Shown piece after piece: positions 1 through 9,300 of a DNA stretch of 64,000 nucleotides (position 1 is its first letter; each line of letters starts with the position of its first letter). A program made the translations under genes and the position numbers. This stretch comes from an uncultured Clostridia bacterium (lineage in GTDB: Bacteria > Bacillota > Clostridia > Oscillospirales > Ruminococcaceae): assembly GCA_947383835.1 (NCBI GenBank), contig CANDEV010000003.1, positions 124,001 to 188,000 on the forward strand. Reading direction: 5' to 3'. Below the pieces are notes generated by a model. That model searched no databases. It saw nothing but the letters and a program-made list of their open reading frames with translations, and was not told the origin of the DNA.

Positions 1-2346
1 ACGACCACATCTATGGAGCTTTCCCCCGAAGGCAACGGAAAATATCAGATGAAAACGCGGTTTGCGAAATTTCAAAATCTCCCCGAACTTATGAATATTT
101 TCAAGGATTGTGCAGACATAAAAACAGCGGAAAGTCTTGACCTTGACCGCCCCGACTTTGAAATGCACAACGTAAACGTCCCCGCAACAGCAATGCAGGC
201 AACAATGATAAAGGAGCTTGGCGAACGTGCTAAAGATATACGCGCAGGAGCTGTTAAGCCTACCGAGGACAATATGTGCAAGCTTACGGTTGACGGACGG
301 AAAATAGGACTTGACCAACGCTGCATGAATCCAAATCTGCCCGACGACCCCAAATCCAAAGTAAACGTGTGCATTAACAACGTTTTTGACATTTGGCAGC
401 GGACAGCGGAAGAAAAAAGTACACAGCTTATTTTCTGCGACCTTGCAACGCCGCAGCCGACACTTAATGAAAATATGTATACGGTTTACCGCAAAAATCC
501 GCACGGCATTTATAACGACGTTTACTCCGCGAAGCTCGGTGAAAAGGATACTGCCGAAAAGATAATGAAAAAGCTTAACGGCAAAAAGCCGCCTAAGAAT
601 TACGAAGCAGGGGAAATTGCCAACGGTGACATTATTATGCTGAAAAGGGTAAATTATGAGGAAGAAACAGCGTACAATACGGCATTTGAGATGAGAGACG
701 GTAAGCTTACCGAGATTTCTCCCGAAACGTGGGAAAAGCTGCGCCATTCGCCCACAGAACATTTTGAATCGGAAAGGCGGTTCTGCGTTTATGACGATAT
801 AAAGCAAAAGCTTGTTGCAAAGGGAGTCCCCGAAAAGGAAATTGCTTTTATTCACGACGCGGAAAAAGCCGAGGATAAGCAGAAGCTATACGACAAAATG
901 AATAAAGGCGAAATTCGTGTACTCATCGGCTCAACGCAGAAATGCGGTGCAGGAATGAACGCGCAGGAACGTATGATAGCTCTGCACGACCTTGACGCGC
1001 CTATGCGCCCAAGCGATATGGAGCAGCGCCACGGTCGAATTATACGGCAGGGCAACACCAACAGCAAGGTCGATATTTACCGCTACACAACCGACAAGAC
1101 CTTTGACGCGTACCTTTATCAGATGTTGGAAAACAAGCAGCGGTTTATTTCACAGATTATGACGGACAAATCTCCCGTTCGCTCCTGCGAGGACGTGGAC
1201 GAGGTTGCCCTCGATTATGCGGAAGTAAAGGCGCTCTGCGCGGGCAATCCTTTAATTCGCGAGAAGATAGACCTTGAAACGGAAATAACGAAGCTGAACG
1301 TGCTTAAATCCGCTTTCCTTTCTCAGAAATATTCTTTGCAGGACAAAGCTTACAAAACCCTGCCCGAACACAGAAAATATACGGAGCATTATGTAGAAAA
1401 GCTGAAAGCCGATATTGAAGCGGTTAAATCCGTTAAACCGCTTACCAACGAGGACGGTAAAAATTATTACCCCGTAACCGTCTGCGGCAAGGAATATCAC
1501 AACAAGGAAGAAGCAGGACAGGCTATTAGAGAAGCTGTTATTAAAAATAACGATATAATGCACGGCAGAGAACGTGTAATAGGTTCTTATCGAGGATTTG
1601 AAATGTCTATACTTTTAAAGGATACTACTGTTAAAGTTAATCTTGAGGGGGCTGCCGCGCATTACGGAGAACTTAATTTAAATAAGGATGTAAAGGCAAG
1701 CGGAAACATCGTACGTCTTGACAACATTATAAATGGTATCGAGCTGGAACTGCAAAAGCAGGAGGATCGTCTGCAATCCCTTACCGCAGACATTAAAGAA
1801 GCTGAAATAGCTGCCGAAGCAGAATTTCCGCAGGAAAAGGAGCTGATTGAAAAGGAAAAACGTCTTGCAGAGGTCAATACGCTGCTGACAAATTCCGAGG
1901 TGCGGCTTGACAACAGTATGGAGCTTTATGCAGCACTCGTGGAAATATGTCCCGAACTGGAAAGCTATGACACTTTTTACTGCAAGTACGAAAAGGGCGA
2001 GAACAGCGGTATAGAGCCTCTTATCGTTGAGAAAAACGGCGATACGGTGTTTATTGCACATACTTATGTTCAGAATGGCGGTTTGATGTATGACCCTGCG
2101 ATAGAGTTTTCGTTTGATACCGAAAATCACAGGGCAGAAGCGTTGTCCTATGAACTTAGCGGTATGGGAATATGTGAGGATTTCCGAGACGGAAACCGTC
2201 CCGATCAGAAAGCTGACGTTGAAGAAATAGCTCTCAATACGATGTTTGAGAACATCAAGGCTTACGATTATGAGAGGACAAAGTTTGAAGTTGACGATAC
2301 CGACAGAGAGGCTGAAAAAGAAAAAGTAGAGGATTTTGAAAGATAA
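1..2346 (+). CDS. C-terminal part of a giant SNF2-like helicase of a conjugative element (partial)
   Basis: The frame is already open at base 1, so this is the 3' part of a longer gene and the ATG at 13 is internal. Around 900-1200 the translation has a helicase C-terminal domain: a motif reading LIGSTQKCGAGMN, then an arginine-finger region RHGRIIRQGN, as in SNF2/DEAH helicases. The remaining roughly 400 residues are a charged helical tail ending EDFER. Proteins of this kind (fused methylase/helicase of several thousand residues) are hallmarks of Tn1549-like ICEs in Clostridia and probably process or protect element DNA during transfer; that role is inferred. The last codons are duplicated twice downstream (see the DFER repeats). 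Confidence 0.8.
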   Translation, partial: TTTSMELSPEGNGKYQMKTRFAKFQNLPELMNIFKDCADIKTAESLDLDRPDFEMHNVNVPATAMQATMIKELGERAKDIRAGAVKPTEDNMCKLTVDGRKIGLDQRCMNPNLPDDPKSKVNVCINNVFDIWQRTAEEKSTQLIFCDLATPQPTLNENMYTVYRKNPHGIYNDVYSAKLGEKDTAEKIMKKLNGKKPPKNYEAGEIANGDIIMLKRVNYEEETAYNTAFEMRDGKLTEISPETWEKLRHSPTEHFESERRFCVYDDIKQKLVAKGVPEKEIAFIHDAEKAEDKQKLYDKMNKGEIRVLIGSTQKCGAGMNAQERMIALHDLDAPMRPSDMEQRHGRIIRQGNTNSKVDIYRYTTDKTFDAYLYQMLENKQRFISQIMTDKSPVRSCEDVDEVALDYAEVKALCAGNPLIREKIDLETEITKLNVLKSAFLSQKYSLQDKAYKTLPEHRKYTEHYVEKLKADIEAVKSVKPLTNEDGKNYYPVTVCGKEYHNKEEAGQAIREAVIKNNDIMHGRERVIGSYRGFEMSILLKDTTVKVNLEGAAAHYGELNLNKDVKASGNIVRLDNIINGIELELQKQEDRLQSLTADIKEAEIAAEAEFPQEKELIEKEKRLAEVNTLLTNSEVRLDNSMELYAALVEICPELESYDTFYCKYEKGENSGIEPLIVEKNGDTVFIAHTYVQNGGLMYDPAIEFSFDTENHRAEALSYELSGMGICEDFRDGNRPDQKADVEEIALNTMFENIKAYDYERTKFEVDDTDREAEKEKVEDFER

Positions 2347-2363
2347 TTTCCCCAGTGGGGACG
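2329..2363 (+). repeat. DFER-tail repeat, copy 1 (parent copy)
   Basis: The last codons of the helicase gene (Asp-Phe-Glu-Arg-stop) run into the palindrome CCCCAGTGGGG. Near-identical copies lie at 3625-3659 and 5004-5039. This copy is in the intact helicase frame, so it is the likely source of the others. Confidence 0.85.
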
Positions 2364-2402
2364 CGGTAAACAGAGCGGTTTTGCTGCCGCTCCGATTTAC
2401 CG
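2364..2402 (+). terminator. Hairpin after helicase gene, possible terminator
   Basis: Nested inverted repeats: CGGTAAA (2364-2370) pairs with TTTACCG (2396-2402), and inside it GAGCGG pairs with CCGCTC. There is no clear T-run after the stem, so intrinsic termination is uncertain. Confidence 0.45.
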
Positions 2403-2480
2403 TTGACCGCGCGAAAATAATTCGCGATAATTTATATAAACTAATCCAAAATTTAAAAAAAATTATAGCTTGAAATAGTC

Positions 2481-2509
2481 TTGACATTAAGTATAAAATA
2501 TGGTAGAAT
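2481..2509 (+). promoter_or_regulatory. Promoter of the dCTP-deaminase-fold gene
   Basis: TTGACA (2481-2486) and TAGAAT (2504-2509) are separated by 17 bases, 52 bases before the chosen start. The cargo gene therefore has its own sigma-A-type promoter, independent of the helicase. Confidence 0.8.
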
Positions 2510-2560
2510 GGAGTTGTTACAATGTTCGATAGACACACTCAATTATCTGGGGGAAATGAT

Positions 2561-3496
2561 ATGTCTTTATTAATATCAGATGAGAAATTAATTAAAATGG
2601 TTTCCGAAGAGAAAATAATCAGAAACGGAAAAATTGGAAACTGCAAAGGGATGAAATACGATCTTACCTTAAGTAATCGCTTTTTAAAGGCAAAATCTAA
2701 ACGTCCATTAAACTATAATGAATTGTCAGTAGAAGAAAAACAAAAGTTTGCTGTAATAAAACCAGGCGAGGTTATATATGTTTTAGCTGAAGAAACTGTA
2801 TGTATGCCACAAAATATATATGCTCAATTAACGCCAAAAAGAAATATGGGTGAATTAGGTATCAATGTCACTTGCGCTTTGATAATTGATCCTGAATATG
2901 AAGGAGTTCTTGTATTTGGGCTGTATAATTATTCATCTGTAGACTTTCACTTTACACCTGGTAAAACATTCGCATCAGCTATTTTTTATACACTTAACGA
3001 CAACGAGATAGTTAATTATAGTTCAGGAAAGCATCCTAAGAAAATTGAAGATTTTTCACAGGAATTGATAAATACCATTGAAAAATATGAACCTGTTGGT
3101 TTTCAAAATCTCGCAGAGCGTATGAACGATGTGGAAAATAGCGTTTCTGAAATAAAAGAACAACTCTACAATAATGATCGTTGGGCAAAAGATATAAAGA
3201 AAATATTAGATCAAGTCACTGATCAAAACCAGGCTAACACTTCAAATATTAATCGTATTCAAGAAAATATAAGCGCATTAAACAAAGCATTGGAAGCAGA
3301 GGTTGATCTTAGAAAAGAAGAAAACATTACATCTAAAAATAATTTAGAAGCTTTAAAAAATGATTTTGATAGACAACTAATTGCTGCAGACCGTAAGGGA
3401 AAATTTTTTTCTGGACTTGTTGGTTTTTTGATTTTTTTGTTAGGCTCAGGAGCAACTATTTTTATGGGTTGGATAACAGGTTTTTTTAATAAATAG
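2561..3496 (+). CDS. Membrane-anchored dCTP deaminase/dUTPase-fold protein
   Basis: The start at 2561 is chosen because GGGGGAAA lies just upstream; an in-frame ATG at 2522 has no ribosome site. Residues about 1-160 resemble the dCTP deaminase/dUTPase fold: a segment ALIIDPEYEGVL followed by LYNYS aligns with the Dcd core (IDPGWSG...EFYN). The Asp is kept, but the position of the Dcd catalytic Glu appears to be Gly (VFGLYN). Residues about 165-275 are a predicted coiled coil, and a single hydrophobic helix at the extreme C-terminus ends at Asn-Lys. A soluble nucleotide-binding head on a coiled-coil stalk fixed to the membrane is unlike housekeeping Dcd. Nucleotide-depleting deaminases are known phage-defence proteins; a defence or sensing role here is inference. 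Confidence 0.65.
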   Translation: MSLLISDEKLIKMVSEEKIIRNGKIGNCKGMKYDLTLSNRFLKAKSKRPLNYNELSVEEKQKFAVIKPGEVIYVLAEETVCMPQNIYAQLTPKRNMGELGINVTCALIIDPEYEGVLVFGLYNYSSVDFHFTPGKTFASAIFYTLNDNEIVNYSSGKHPKKIEDFSQELINTIEKYEPVGFQNLAERMNDVENSVSEIKEQLYNNDRWAKDIKKILDQVTDQNQANTSNINRIQENISALNKALEAEVDLRKEENITSKNNLEALKNDFDRQLIAADRKGKFFSGLVGFLIFLLGSGATIFMGWITGFFNK

Positions 3497-3593
3497 CATT
3501 TTTATACCTTATAAACAAGAACGGCAACGAAGATAAAGGGATAAGCGGCTTTTGAATATTGCCAATGAACTTTTGGTCGGAATTGAATGAACC

Positions 3594-3659
3594 GAGGACA
3601 GTGAGACTGAAAAAGAAAAAAGGAGAGGATTTTGAAAGATAATTCCCCACTGGGGACGG
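3594..3659 (+). pseudogene. DFER-tail repeat, copy 2 (decayed helicase 3' end)
   Basis: Bases 3594-3659 copy the last roughly 55 bases of the helicase gene (compare 2301-2363), including the ACTGAAAAAGAAAAA stretch, the DFER codons, the stop and the palindrome, here CCCCACTGGGG. The upstream frame is broken by stops and an indel. It is noncoding debris sitting between the two cargo units. Confidence 0.75.
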
Positions 3660-3660
3660 A

Positions 3661-3696
3661 ACAGCAGGGCAGCGATTATTGTCCTGCTGTTTTTTA
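3661..3696 (+). terminator. Rho-independent terminator
   Basis: ACAGCAGG (3661-3668) pairs with CCTGCTGT (3683-3690) and is followed by six T. It closes the first cargo unit. Confidence 0.85.
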
Positions 3697-3701
3697 TAAT
3701 C

Positions 3702-3730
3702 TTGACATTTCATTGCAAATGTAATATAAT
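3702..3730 (+). promoter_or_regulatory. Promoter of the AbiEii-type toxin pair
   Basis: TTGACA (3702-3707), 17-base spacer, TATAAT (3725-3730): a perfect consensus promoter immediately after the preceding terminator. Confidence 0.88.
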
Positions 3731-3763
3731 TAAGAAAAATACAGTTTATCGGAGGTGTTGTTT

Positions 3764-4177
3764 ATGCAGTATATTTCGGGAATACACGCGCTTAATTTGA
3801 CGTGCAAGCTTGATACTTGCGGAGATTGGCATCAATCAGCCATTCAGTGGGAAAATATTGTTCTTAAGGAGAGTACGGGAAGTATATGGGGAGATTACGG
3901 CATAGAAACCGATAAAAAAATTCCCGAACATACAGAAAGCTATAATGCAGCAAATCATATACGCGCTTTGCTTGATTTAATTGCTGACGGTAACTTCTCT
4001 GTCGCACAAGGTATGAGAAAGGACTACATTTGTACTGACAAGTATGATAATGAATTATTTGAAAAAATATACAGGCTTCACGATATGCCCCACTGGTTAA
4101 AAATAGATAAATTCATGGGTCGCGAATATTGTGGGAAATGGCTTGATTTTAAGGAGAACGTAACCAATGGTAATTAA
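3764..4177 (+). CDS. Unknown protein, putative partner of the AbiEii-type toxin
   Basis: A 137-residue protein of no recognised family. The start at 3764 is set by GGAGG at 3751-3755; a GTG nine bases earlier lies inside that site. It overlaps the next gene by 11 bases, which implies translational coupling with the nucleotidyltransferase toxin. It is rich in Trp and has no signal peptide or membrane segment. Classic AbiE antitoxins (AbiEi) are winged-helix DNA-binding proteins of about 200 residues; nothing like that is visible, so if this is the antitoxin it is an atypical one. An enzyme-accessory role is equally possible. Confidence 0.6.
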   Translation: MQYISGIHALNLTCKLDTCGDWHQSAIQWENIVLKESTGSIWGDYGIETDKKIPEHTESYNAANHIRALLDLIADGNFSVAQGMRKDYICTDKYDNELFEKIYRLHDMPHWLKIDKFMGREYCGKWLDFKENVTNGN

Positions 4178-5021
4178 AGATTGGCAGAAAGAGCATTTTT
4201 CCGTTATTTCGGATTTTCTTAAAGAGCTTAATAAAGCTACCTCTGACTTTGTACTAAAAGGCGGTACATCTTTAATGATGTGCTATAATCTTGACAGATT
4301 TTCGGAGGATATTGATCTTGACGGAAAAAGAAATAATAAAAGTATTGAAAAAATTGTTGACGAGTTTTGCAGAAAAAACAATTATAGCTATAATGTAAAT
4401 AAAGATACCGATACTGTAAAAAGATTTATGATACATTATTCGGAAAGCAACAAACCGTTGAAAGTTGAAATTTCTTTCAGACAAAAAAATATCCGCAGCG
4501 ATAACCTTACAAATATAAACAATATTGAAGTTTATAACATTAACAGCTTGTGCCGTATGAAAGCTTCTGCGTATCAGTCAAGGGATAAAATCAGAGATTT
4601 ATACGATGTATGCTTTATATGCAACAATTACTGGAATGAACTTTCCGCTGAAACAGTTGATATTTTAAGAAATGCTGTTGAATATAAAGGTATAGAGCAA
4701 TTTGATTATATTTTACGTGAACAATCAGATGAACTTATAGATAATGATAAACTTACGGAAGATTTTTTAAGTATGTATGATAAGTTAGATTTACTCTATA
4801 CGGAAGAAGAAAAAGACATAATGAACAACAAATTGAAAGCAGGCAGTACTGCTTGTGAAAATCACACTCATCAATCTTCTCAGTTGCAGAAACCGCTTAT
4901 TGGTAATGAGGACGAAGAAAAATTCATAAAAAGAGTTAAGGAAATGGCGCAATGGTCTGACGATGTGATCGAACGTTTCAACGGACGGAACGAGCAGGAC
5001 AGAGACGATTTTGAAAGATAA
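4167..5021 (+). CDS. Nucleotidyltransferase AbiEii/AbiGii-type toxin with an acquired C-terminal tail
   Basis: The N-terminal half has the AbiEii signature: VLKGGTSLMM around residues 31-40, then the nucleotidyltransferase Asp motif SEDIDLD near 49-55, and later YQSRDKIRDLYDV, the conserved R-D-x-x-D region. Members of this family (MenT-like) add nucleotides to tRNA or other targets and act as toxins in type IV TA or abortive-infection pairs. From about residue 220 onward the protein leaves the family and has a charged helical tail ending RDDFER, the same end as the ICE helicase and coded by repeat copy 3. A tail fusion by recombination at that repeat is inferred. Confidence 0.8.
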   Translation: MVIKDWQKEHFSVISDFLKELNKATSDFVLKGGTSLMMCYNLDRFSEDIDLDGKRNNKSIEKIVDEFCRKNNYSYNVNKDTDTVKRFMIHYSESNKPLKVEISFRQKNIRSDNLTNINNIEVYNINSLCRMKASAYQSRDKIRDLYDVCFICNNYWNELSAETVDILRNAVEYKGIEQFDYILREQSDELIDNDKLTEDFLSMYDKLDLLYTEEEKDIMNNKLKAGSTACENHTHQSSQLQKPLIGNEDEEKFIKRVKEMAQWSDDVIERFNGRNEQDRDDFER

Positions 5022-5039
5022 TTTCCCCAGTGGGGACGG
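5004..5039 (+). repeat. DFER-tail repeat, copy 3
   Basis: Codons for Asp-Phe-Glu-Arg-stop plus TTTCCCCAGTGGGGACG, nearly identical to the helicase 3' end at 2329-2363, here ending the toxin gene. Confidence 0.85.
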
Positions 5040-5042
5040 TCA

Positions 5043-5066
5043 GAGCGGCAGCAGCCGCTCTTTTTT
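5043..5066 (+). terminator. Rho-independent terminator
   Basis: GAGCGGC (5043-5049), a four-base loop, GCCGCTC (5054-5060), then TTTTTT. It ends the toxin operon. The rest of 5067-5277 is AT-rich with no gene seen. Confidence 0.92.
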
Positions 5067-5277
5067 CGTTTCCGAGGGGATTTACTTTTCAATTCCTGTT
5101 ATATAATGTGATATTCTGAAAAAATACTATAAAATTTTATAAAGCTGCATATTTCGTTATAAACTGAAATATTTTGCAAAATTTCTTATAAAATTTAAAA
5201 ATTCATACAAAATTAGATAATTTTTAACAAACAATGAAATAGAATGTGTTAAAATGTAAAAAATATGCAAATGCCTC

Positions 5278-5306
5278 TTGACTTGTAGATAACTGTGTGT
5301 TATACT
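5278..5306 (+). promoter_or_regulatory. Promoter of the R0 serine recombinase
   Basis: TTGACT (5278-5283), 17 bases, TATACT (5301-5306). A small palindrome ACTGTCAACAGT (5304-5315) overlaps the end of the -10 box and could be an operator. AGGAGG precedes the ATG at 5347. Confidence 0.75.
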
Positions 5307-5346
5307 GTCAACAGTACTTGCTTGCTTGACAGAATAGGAGGTACTT

Positions 5347-5691
5347 ATGCAACACAATAAAAACTCCATTAAGGTGACAGCACTTTACGCAAGGTTCTCA
5401 CGGAACGATTCCGATAACGAGAGTGATAGCATTGCCAATCAGCGCAAAATCCTACAAAGCTATGCTAAAGAGAAAGGATTTTCCTGCACACGGTTTTATG
5501 CCGATGACGGAATAAGCGGTACGACTTTTGACCGTCCCGATTTTCAGCGTATGCTTACAGATATTGAGAACGGAGAAATAGAAACGGTTATAGTAAAAGA
5601 TTTGTCGCGCTTTGGCAGACTAAGCTCAATGGTGGGTTACTATACTGATTTTTATTTTCCGCAAAACTCAATTAGGCGGGTCGCGATATAG
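5347..5691 (+). pseudogene. Large serine recombinase R0, N-terminal fragment (split by E1)
   Basis: AGGAGG precedes the start. The fragment has the resolvase catalytic domain start: ALYARFSRNDSDN with the N-terminal region that carries the nucleophilic serine, then YADDGISGTTFDRPDF and VIVKDLSRFGR. After PQNSIR (base 5676) the sequence changes into element E1 and stops within five codons. The remainder of the gene resumes at 15815 with FIAVIDN, which is the expected continuation (NSIR|FIAVID). Rejoined, the protein would be about 540 residues. It would have been the integrase/excisase of the outer element. Confidence 0.9.
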
Positions 5692-5717
5692 AAGTTTTCT
5701 AAAAATATCGTTAAACA

Positions 5718-5737
5718 GACAAATATAGCGGATTATG
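5718..5737 (+). repeat. 20-bp repeat shared with the tnpX leader
   Basis: This 20-mer, 45 bases inside the left end of E1, is the exact reverse complement of 14101-14120, just upstream of tnpX. The core TAGCGGATTATG also occurs directly at 14019-14030. It could be a binding site for a recombinase or directionality factor. Confidence 0.8.
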
Positions 5738-5770
5738 TTAAAACGGTTATGGATTCAGTTTCATAGCCGT

Positions 5771-6082
5771 TTATTCTTTCATTCTATCAATAAGTCCAAT
5801 AAGCATAAGTAAATCTTTGTCCCTAAGCCATGCAAGACCTTGAATCGCCCGCTGAACAAGCAACGGATTTTCCGTGTCCTCGTCAAAAAATTGCATTGGC
5901 GTGATATCAAGATAATCGCAAATTGCCAAAAACTCTTTCATTGACGGCATTACCCTGCCCGAAGAAATGCTTTGGATATAGCTGCGGCTATGTCCCAATT
6001 CAAGGCTCATTTGATATTCCGAAACGTCCTTTTTTATTCGGAGTTCGGTTAGCCTTTTGGAAACAAATTCCTCGTTTATCAT
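5771..6082 (-). CDS. XRE-family HTH regulator of E1
   Basis: The start at 6082 is chosen for the GTGAGGA site upstream. Residues about 7-62 form an XRE helix-turn-helix (SEYQMSLELGHSRSYIQSISSG region), followed by a short helical tail ending RMKE. It reads leftwards, divergent from the giant LRR gene, so it may repress both itself and the cargo. The 220-base divergent spacer holds several AT-rich repeats around AATATRCTTWTAA that could be operators, but no exact palindrome was found. Confidence 0.8.
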   Translation of the reverse strand: MINEEFVSKRLTELRIKKDVSEYQMSLELGHSRSYIQSISSGRVMPSMKEFLAICDYLDITPMQFFDEDTENPLLVQRAIQGLAWLRDKDLLMLIGLIDRMKE

Positions 6083-6250
6083 AATATCCTCACCCAATAA
6101 CTATTTTAATATACTTTTAACATAAAAATACACGCTGTAAGTATTAAAATATGCTTATAATTAACGTTGTATACAGTTTTATTTATAAAAAGTAAAAATC
6201 TTGTTAAAGCATACAAAACGTATGTTTATTTAATAAAATGGTAAAAAGTG

Positions 6251-6279
6251 TTGAAAAATATGCTGAAATGTGATAAAAT
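6251..6279 (+). promoter_or_regulatory. Promoter of the LRR cargo gene
   Basis: TTGAAA (6251-6256), 17 bases, TAAAAT (6274-6279), 40 bases before the LRR start. It lies in the spacer divergent from the XRE gene. Confidence 0.7.
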
Positions 6280-6318
6280 GGTGATAATGGCATATTTTTA
6301 TTGTTTGGAGGAAATTAT

Positions 6319-9300
6319 ATGAAGCTTAAAAGAAGTGACCATAATCGTTTTATTCAGCGGCTTGACAGGACGGCTGAGAAAAATCCACTGTTGTGGCTGC
6401 CATGTGTATTGCTAATAGTTTTAGCTTTAATGGGAGAGCATATTGCCGAGTATGCCAAAATAGCGTACTCACATCGCAATACTGAAAAAGTGGTTATGGT
6501 ACGACCACAGCTTGAAAAAAAACCGTTTGCTCTTAGGGCGGTAGCTATGACTTTGGTTATGGCCTTTAGCTTTATGCTTATGTCCGATTTGGGACAAGAT
6601 GTATGTGCTGATGAATACCATGATTTTGAAAATAGTGGTATCACTATCAATACTGACCCATATGAAAATAGTTTTGGCGATGATTTTAACGGTGAACAGG
6701 GAAATAATGACATTGACTTGTCTTTTGAAGAAATTGAAAACACCAGTGAATTTAATTTTGAAGCATATAGTAATTCTGAGTCAAATAATGGTATATTTGC
6801 AAATGGTCAATGTGGAGAAAATGTCTATTGGAATTTGCAAGAAGGAATATTAACAATTACTGGTTATGGAAAAATAGAACCCGAATATGGAAGTCGCAAT
6901 GGACATGAATCAAATTATCATTCTCCCTGGTATGATTACAATTCAGAGATAAAAAGCGTTATAATATCTGATGGTATTACAGAAATCGGCGAGAGCATAT
7001 TCTATATGTGTGGTGCAGAGACAATTATTATGCCTGAAAGTGTCTCAATTATTGGAGATCATGCTTTTTGCAATTGTCAAAATCTAAAAAAAATTAATAT
7101 TCCTGAAACAGTTACATATCTTGGAAACACAGCATTTAATATGTGTACAAGCATTAAAGAGATTAATGTTCCCAGTGGAATAAATGAAATATTTGATAGT
7201 ACATTTACAGATTGCAGGGAAATAACAAATTTTACTGTACCAGAAGGTGTAAGACAAATAGATTCTTACGCATTTCAGAACTGTATGTGTTTAGAGAAAA
7301 TTACTATTCCAGATAGCGTTACTGCAATAGCTTATAATGCATTTGATGGTTGCAATAGTCTAACTATTAAGGGAGCAGCAGGTTCTTATGCAGAAACATA
7401 TGCAAACGAAAACGGTATATTATTTATTGCATTAGATGAATCTACAGAAAAAAGCGGCAAATGTGGTGAAAATGCTTATTGGGAATTATCTGATGATGGA
7501 ACACTAACGATTAGCGGATATGGAGATATGTATAATTATACATATTATGACAAGTCACCATGGTACAATAAAAAAATTTATAAAATAAAATTTGAAACTG
7601 GCATTACGTCTATAGGTGAGTATGCTTTTTATAGATGCACAAGTCTTATAGACATAGAAATTCCTAATAGTATTGCTTCTATTAAAGCTTATGCGTTTAG
7701 AGATTGCAATTCTTTGCAAAATATAGTAATTCCTAGTAGCGTCATTTCAATAGGTGAAAGGACATTTTGGAATTGTAAGAGCCTAAAAAATATAACAATT
7801 TCTGAAGGTGTCACCAATATAGGTTTTAATTCTTTTCTATACTGTACAAGTCTTACAAGCATAGTAATTCCTAATAGTGTTACTTATATGGGAAATAGAG
7901 TTTTTGAAGGGTGCGAAAATCTTAAAAATGTAGTACTTTCTCATAATGTAAACTCTATAGGTTATTGTGATTTTTATGGTTGTGAAAGCTTAACAACTGT
8001 ATTAATTCCAGATAATATTATTTTAATAGAAGAATATGCTTTTGGTTATTGTACGAATCTTACCAATATAGATATTACCGAAAATATTAAATCTATAGGA
8101 GCTCGAGCATTTAGCAATTGCACAAATCTTACAAGCATAAGAATTCCAAATAGTATTAATTCCATAGAAGGTTGTACTTTTGAGAATTGTACAAACCTTA
8201 GAAGTATAGCTATTCCGGATAATGTCCATTACATAAGCAATACTGCTTTCGGAGGATGCAGCAATTTAACAATATATTGTGTTCCAGGTTCTACAGCTGA
8301 ACAATATGCAAAGGATAATGGTATACCATATAAAAATATAAATGAGTTTTTAGTAATTAATCCACCTAACTACGAAAATATTATTTCAAGTGAAAATGGA
8401 ACACTTATATATGAAGCTATGTCTGTAGATGGATACAGACCAGTAATACAGTATTCTATAGCCTCTATCACTATCAAATTCGGAAATGGTGCTGTGTATG
8501 ATGGGAACAATCTTCTCTTTACAGCAGACGATAATATGATTGAAATAAATGAGTATAAATATACAGATAGCTATGTGACAGTTTATTTTACTATATGGGG
8601 AATGGGGAAAACCAATATTGCGATTATAGCCGATAACGGTGAAAATCTTACTATTCCTATTTCAATCTATGACTCGAACTTAACGTTAGAAGTTGAAGCT
8701 GAAACCAACGATGCAGATGATTTAAAAGTATCAGGAAAAAGCGAAATCAATAACGAACCTTTTCAAGTTGGATTTTCAATTACTCCACAATTAAAACGAG
8801 ACGTTCCTGGTGTAGATGTAAACGATAGGGAGTTATTCGCTAAGATTGATGAATTATATGAACAAATGGAATCCAAGGTTAGAAGTTTGCTTAAAATTGA
8901 GAAACTTGAAATAACACTTCCAAAGGGATTTACATTTGAAGATGGCTCTGTTGTAGACAATGCAATACCTATAATTCCGTTTAGGCTTGATGAAAGAACA
9001 ATGTATTTTACTGATAATAAGGTTTTGACTAAGGTTGCCCCAATAGCAGATACTGGAATTTGGAAAGAGGAATACATATTTAATGTGTACATTAAAATAA
9101 ACGGAAATGAATATAGTTGTAACGATAAAATATATGTAAAAAATGCTGATTACATTTCGCCTCCTCCAGAGGATAATCCAACAATTGATGATGAGCATAG
9201 AGATTTTTATTTGCAAAATGACGAATACAGTAAAAAACTGTATAATTCAATAAGATCAATGATTAATGAGGGCAATTTCGTAGAAACATATTCTGACAGT

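Noticed and set aside
6945..8290. Apparent repeat array
   Set aside because: The repeats are 69-base LRR protein repeats with diverged DNA, not a CRISPR or DNA-level array.
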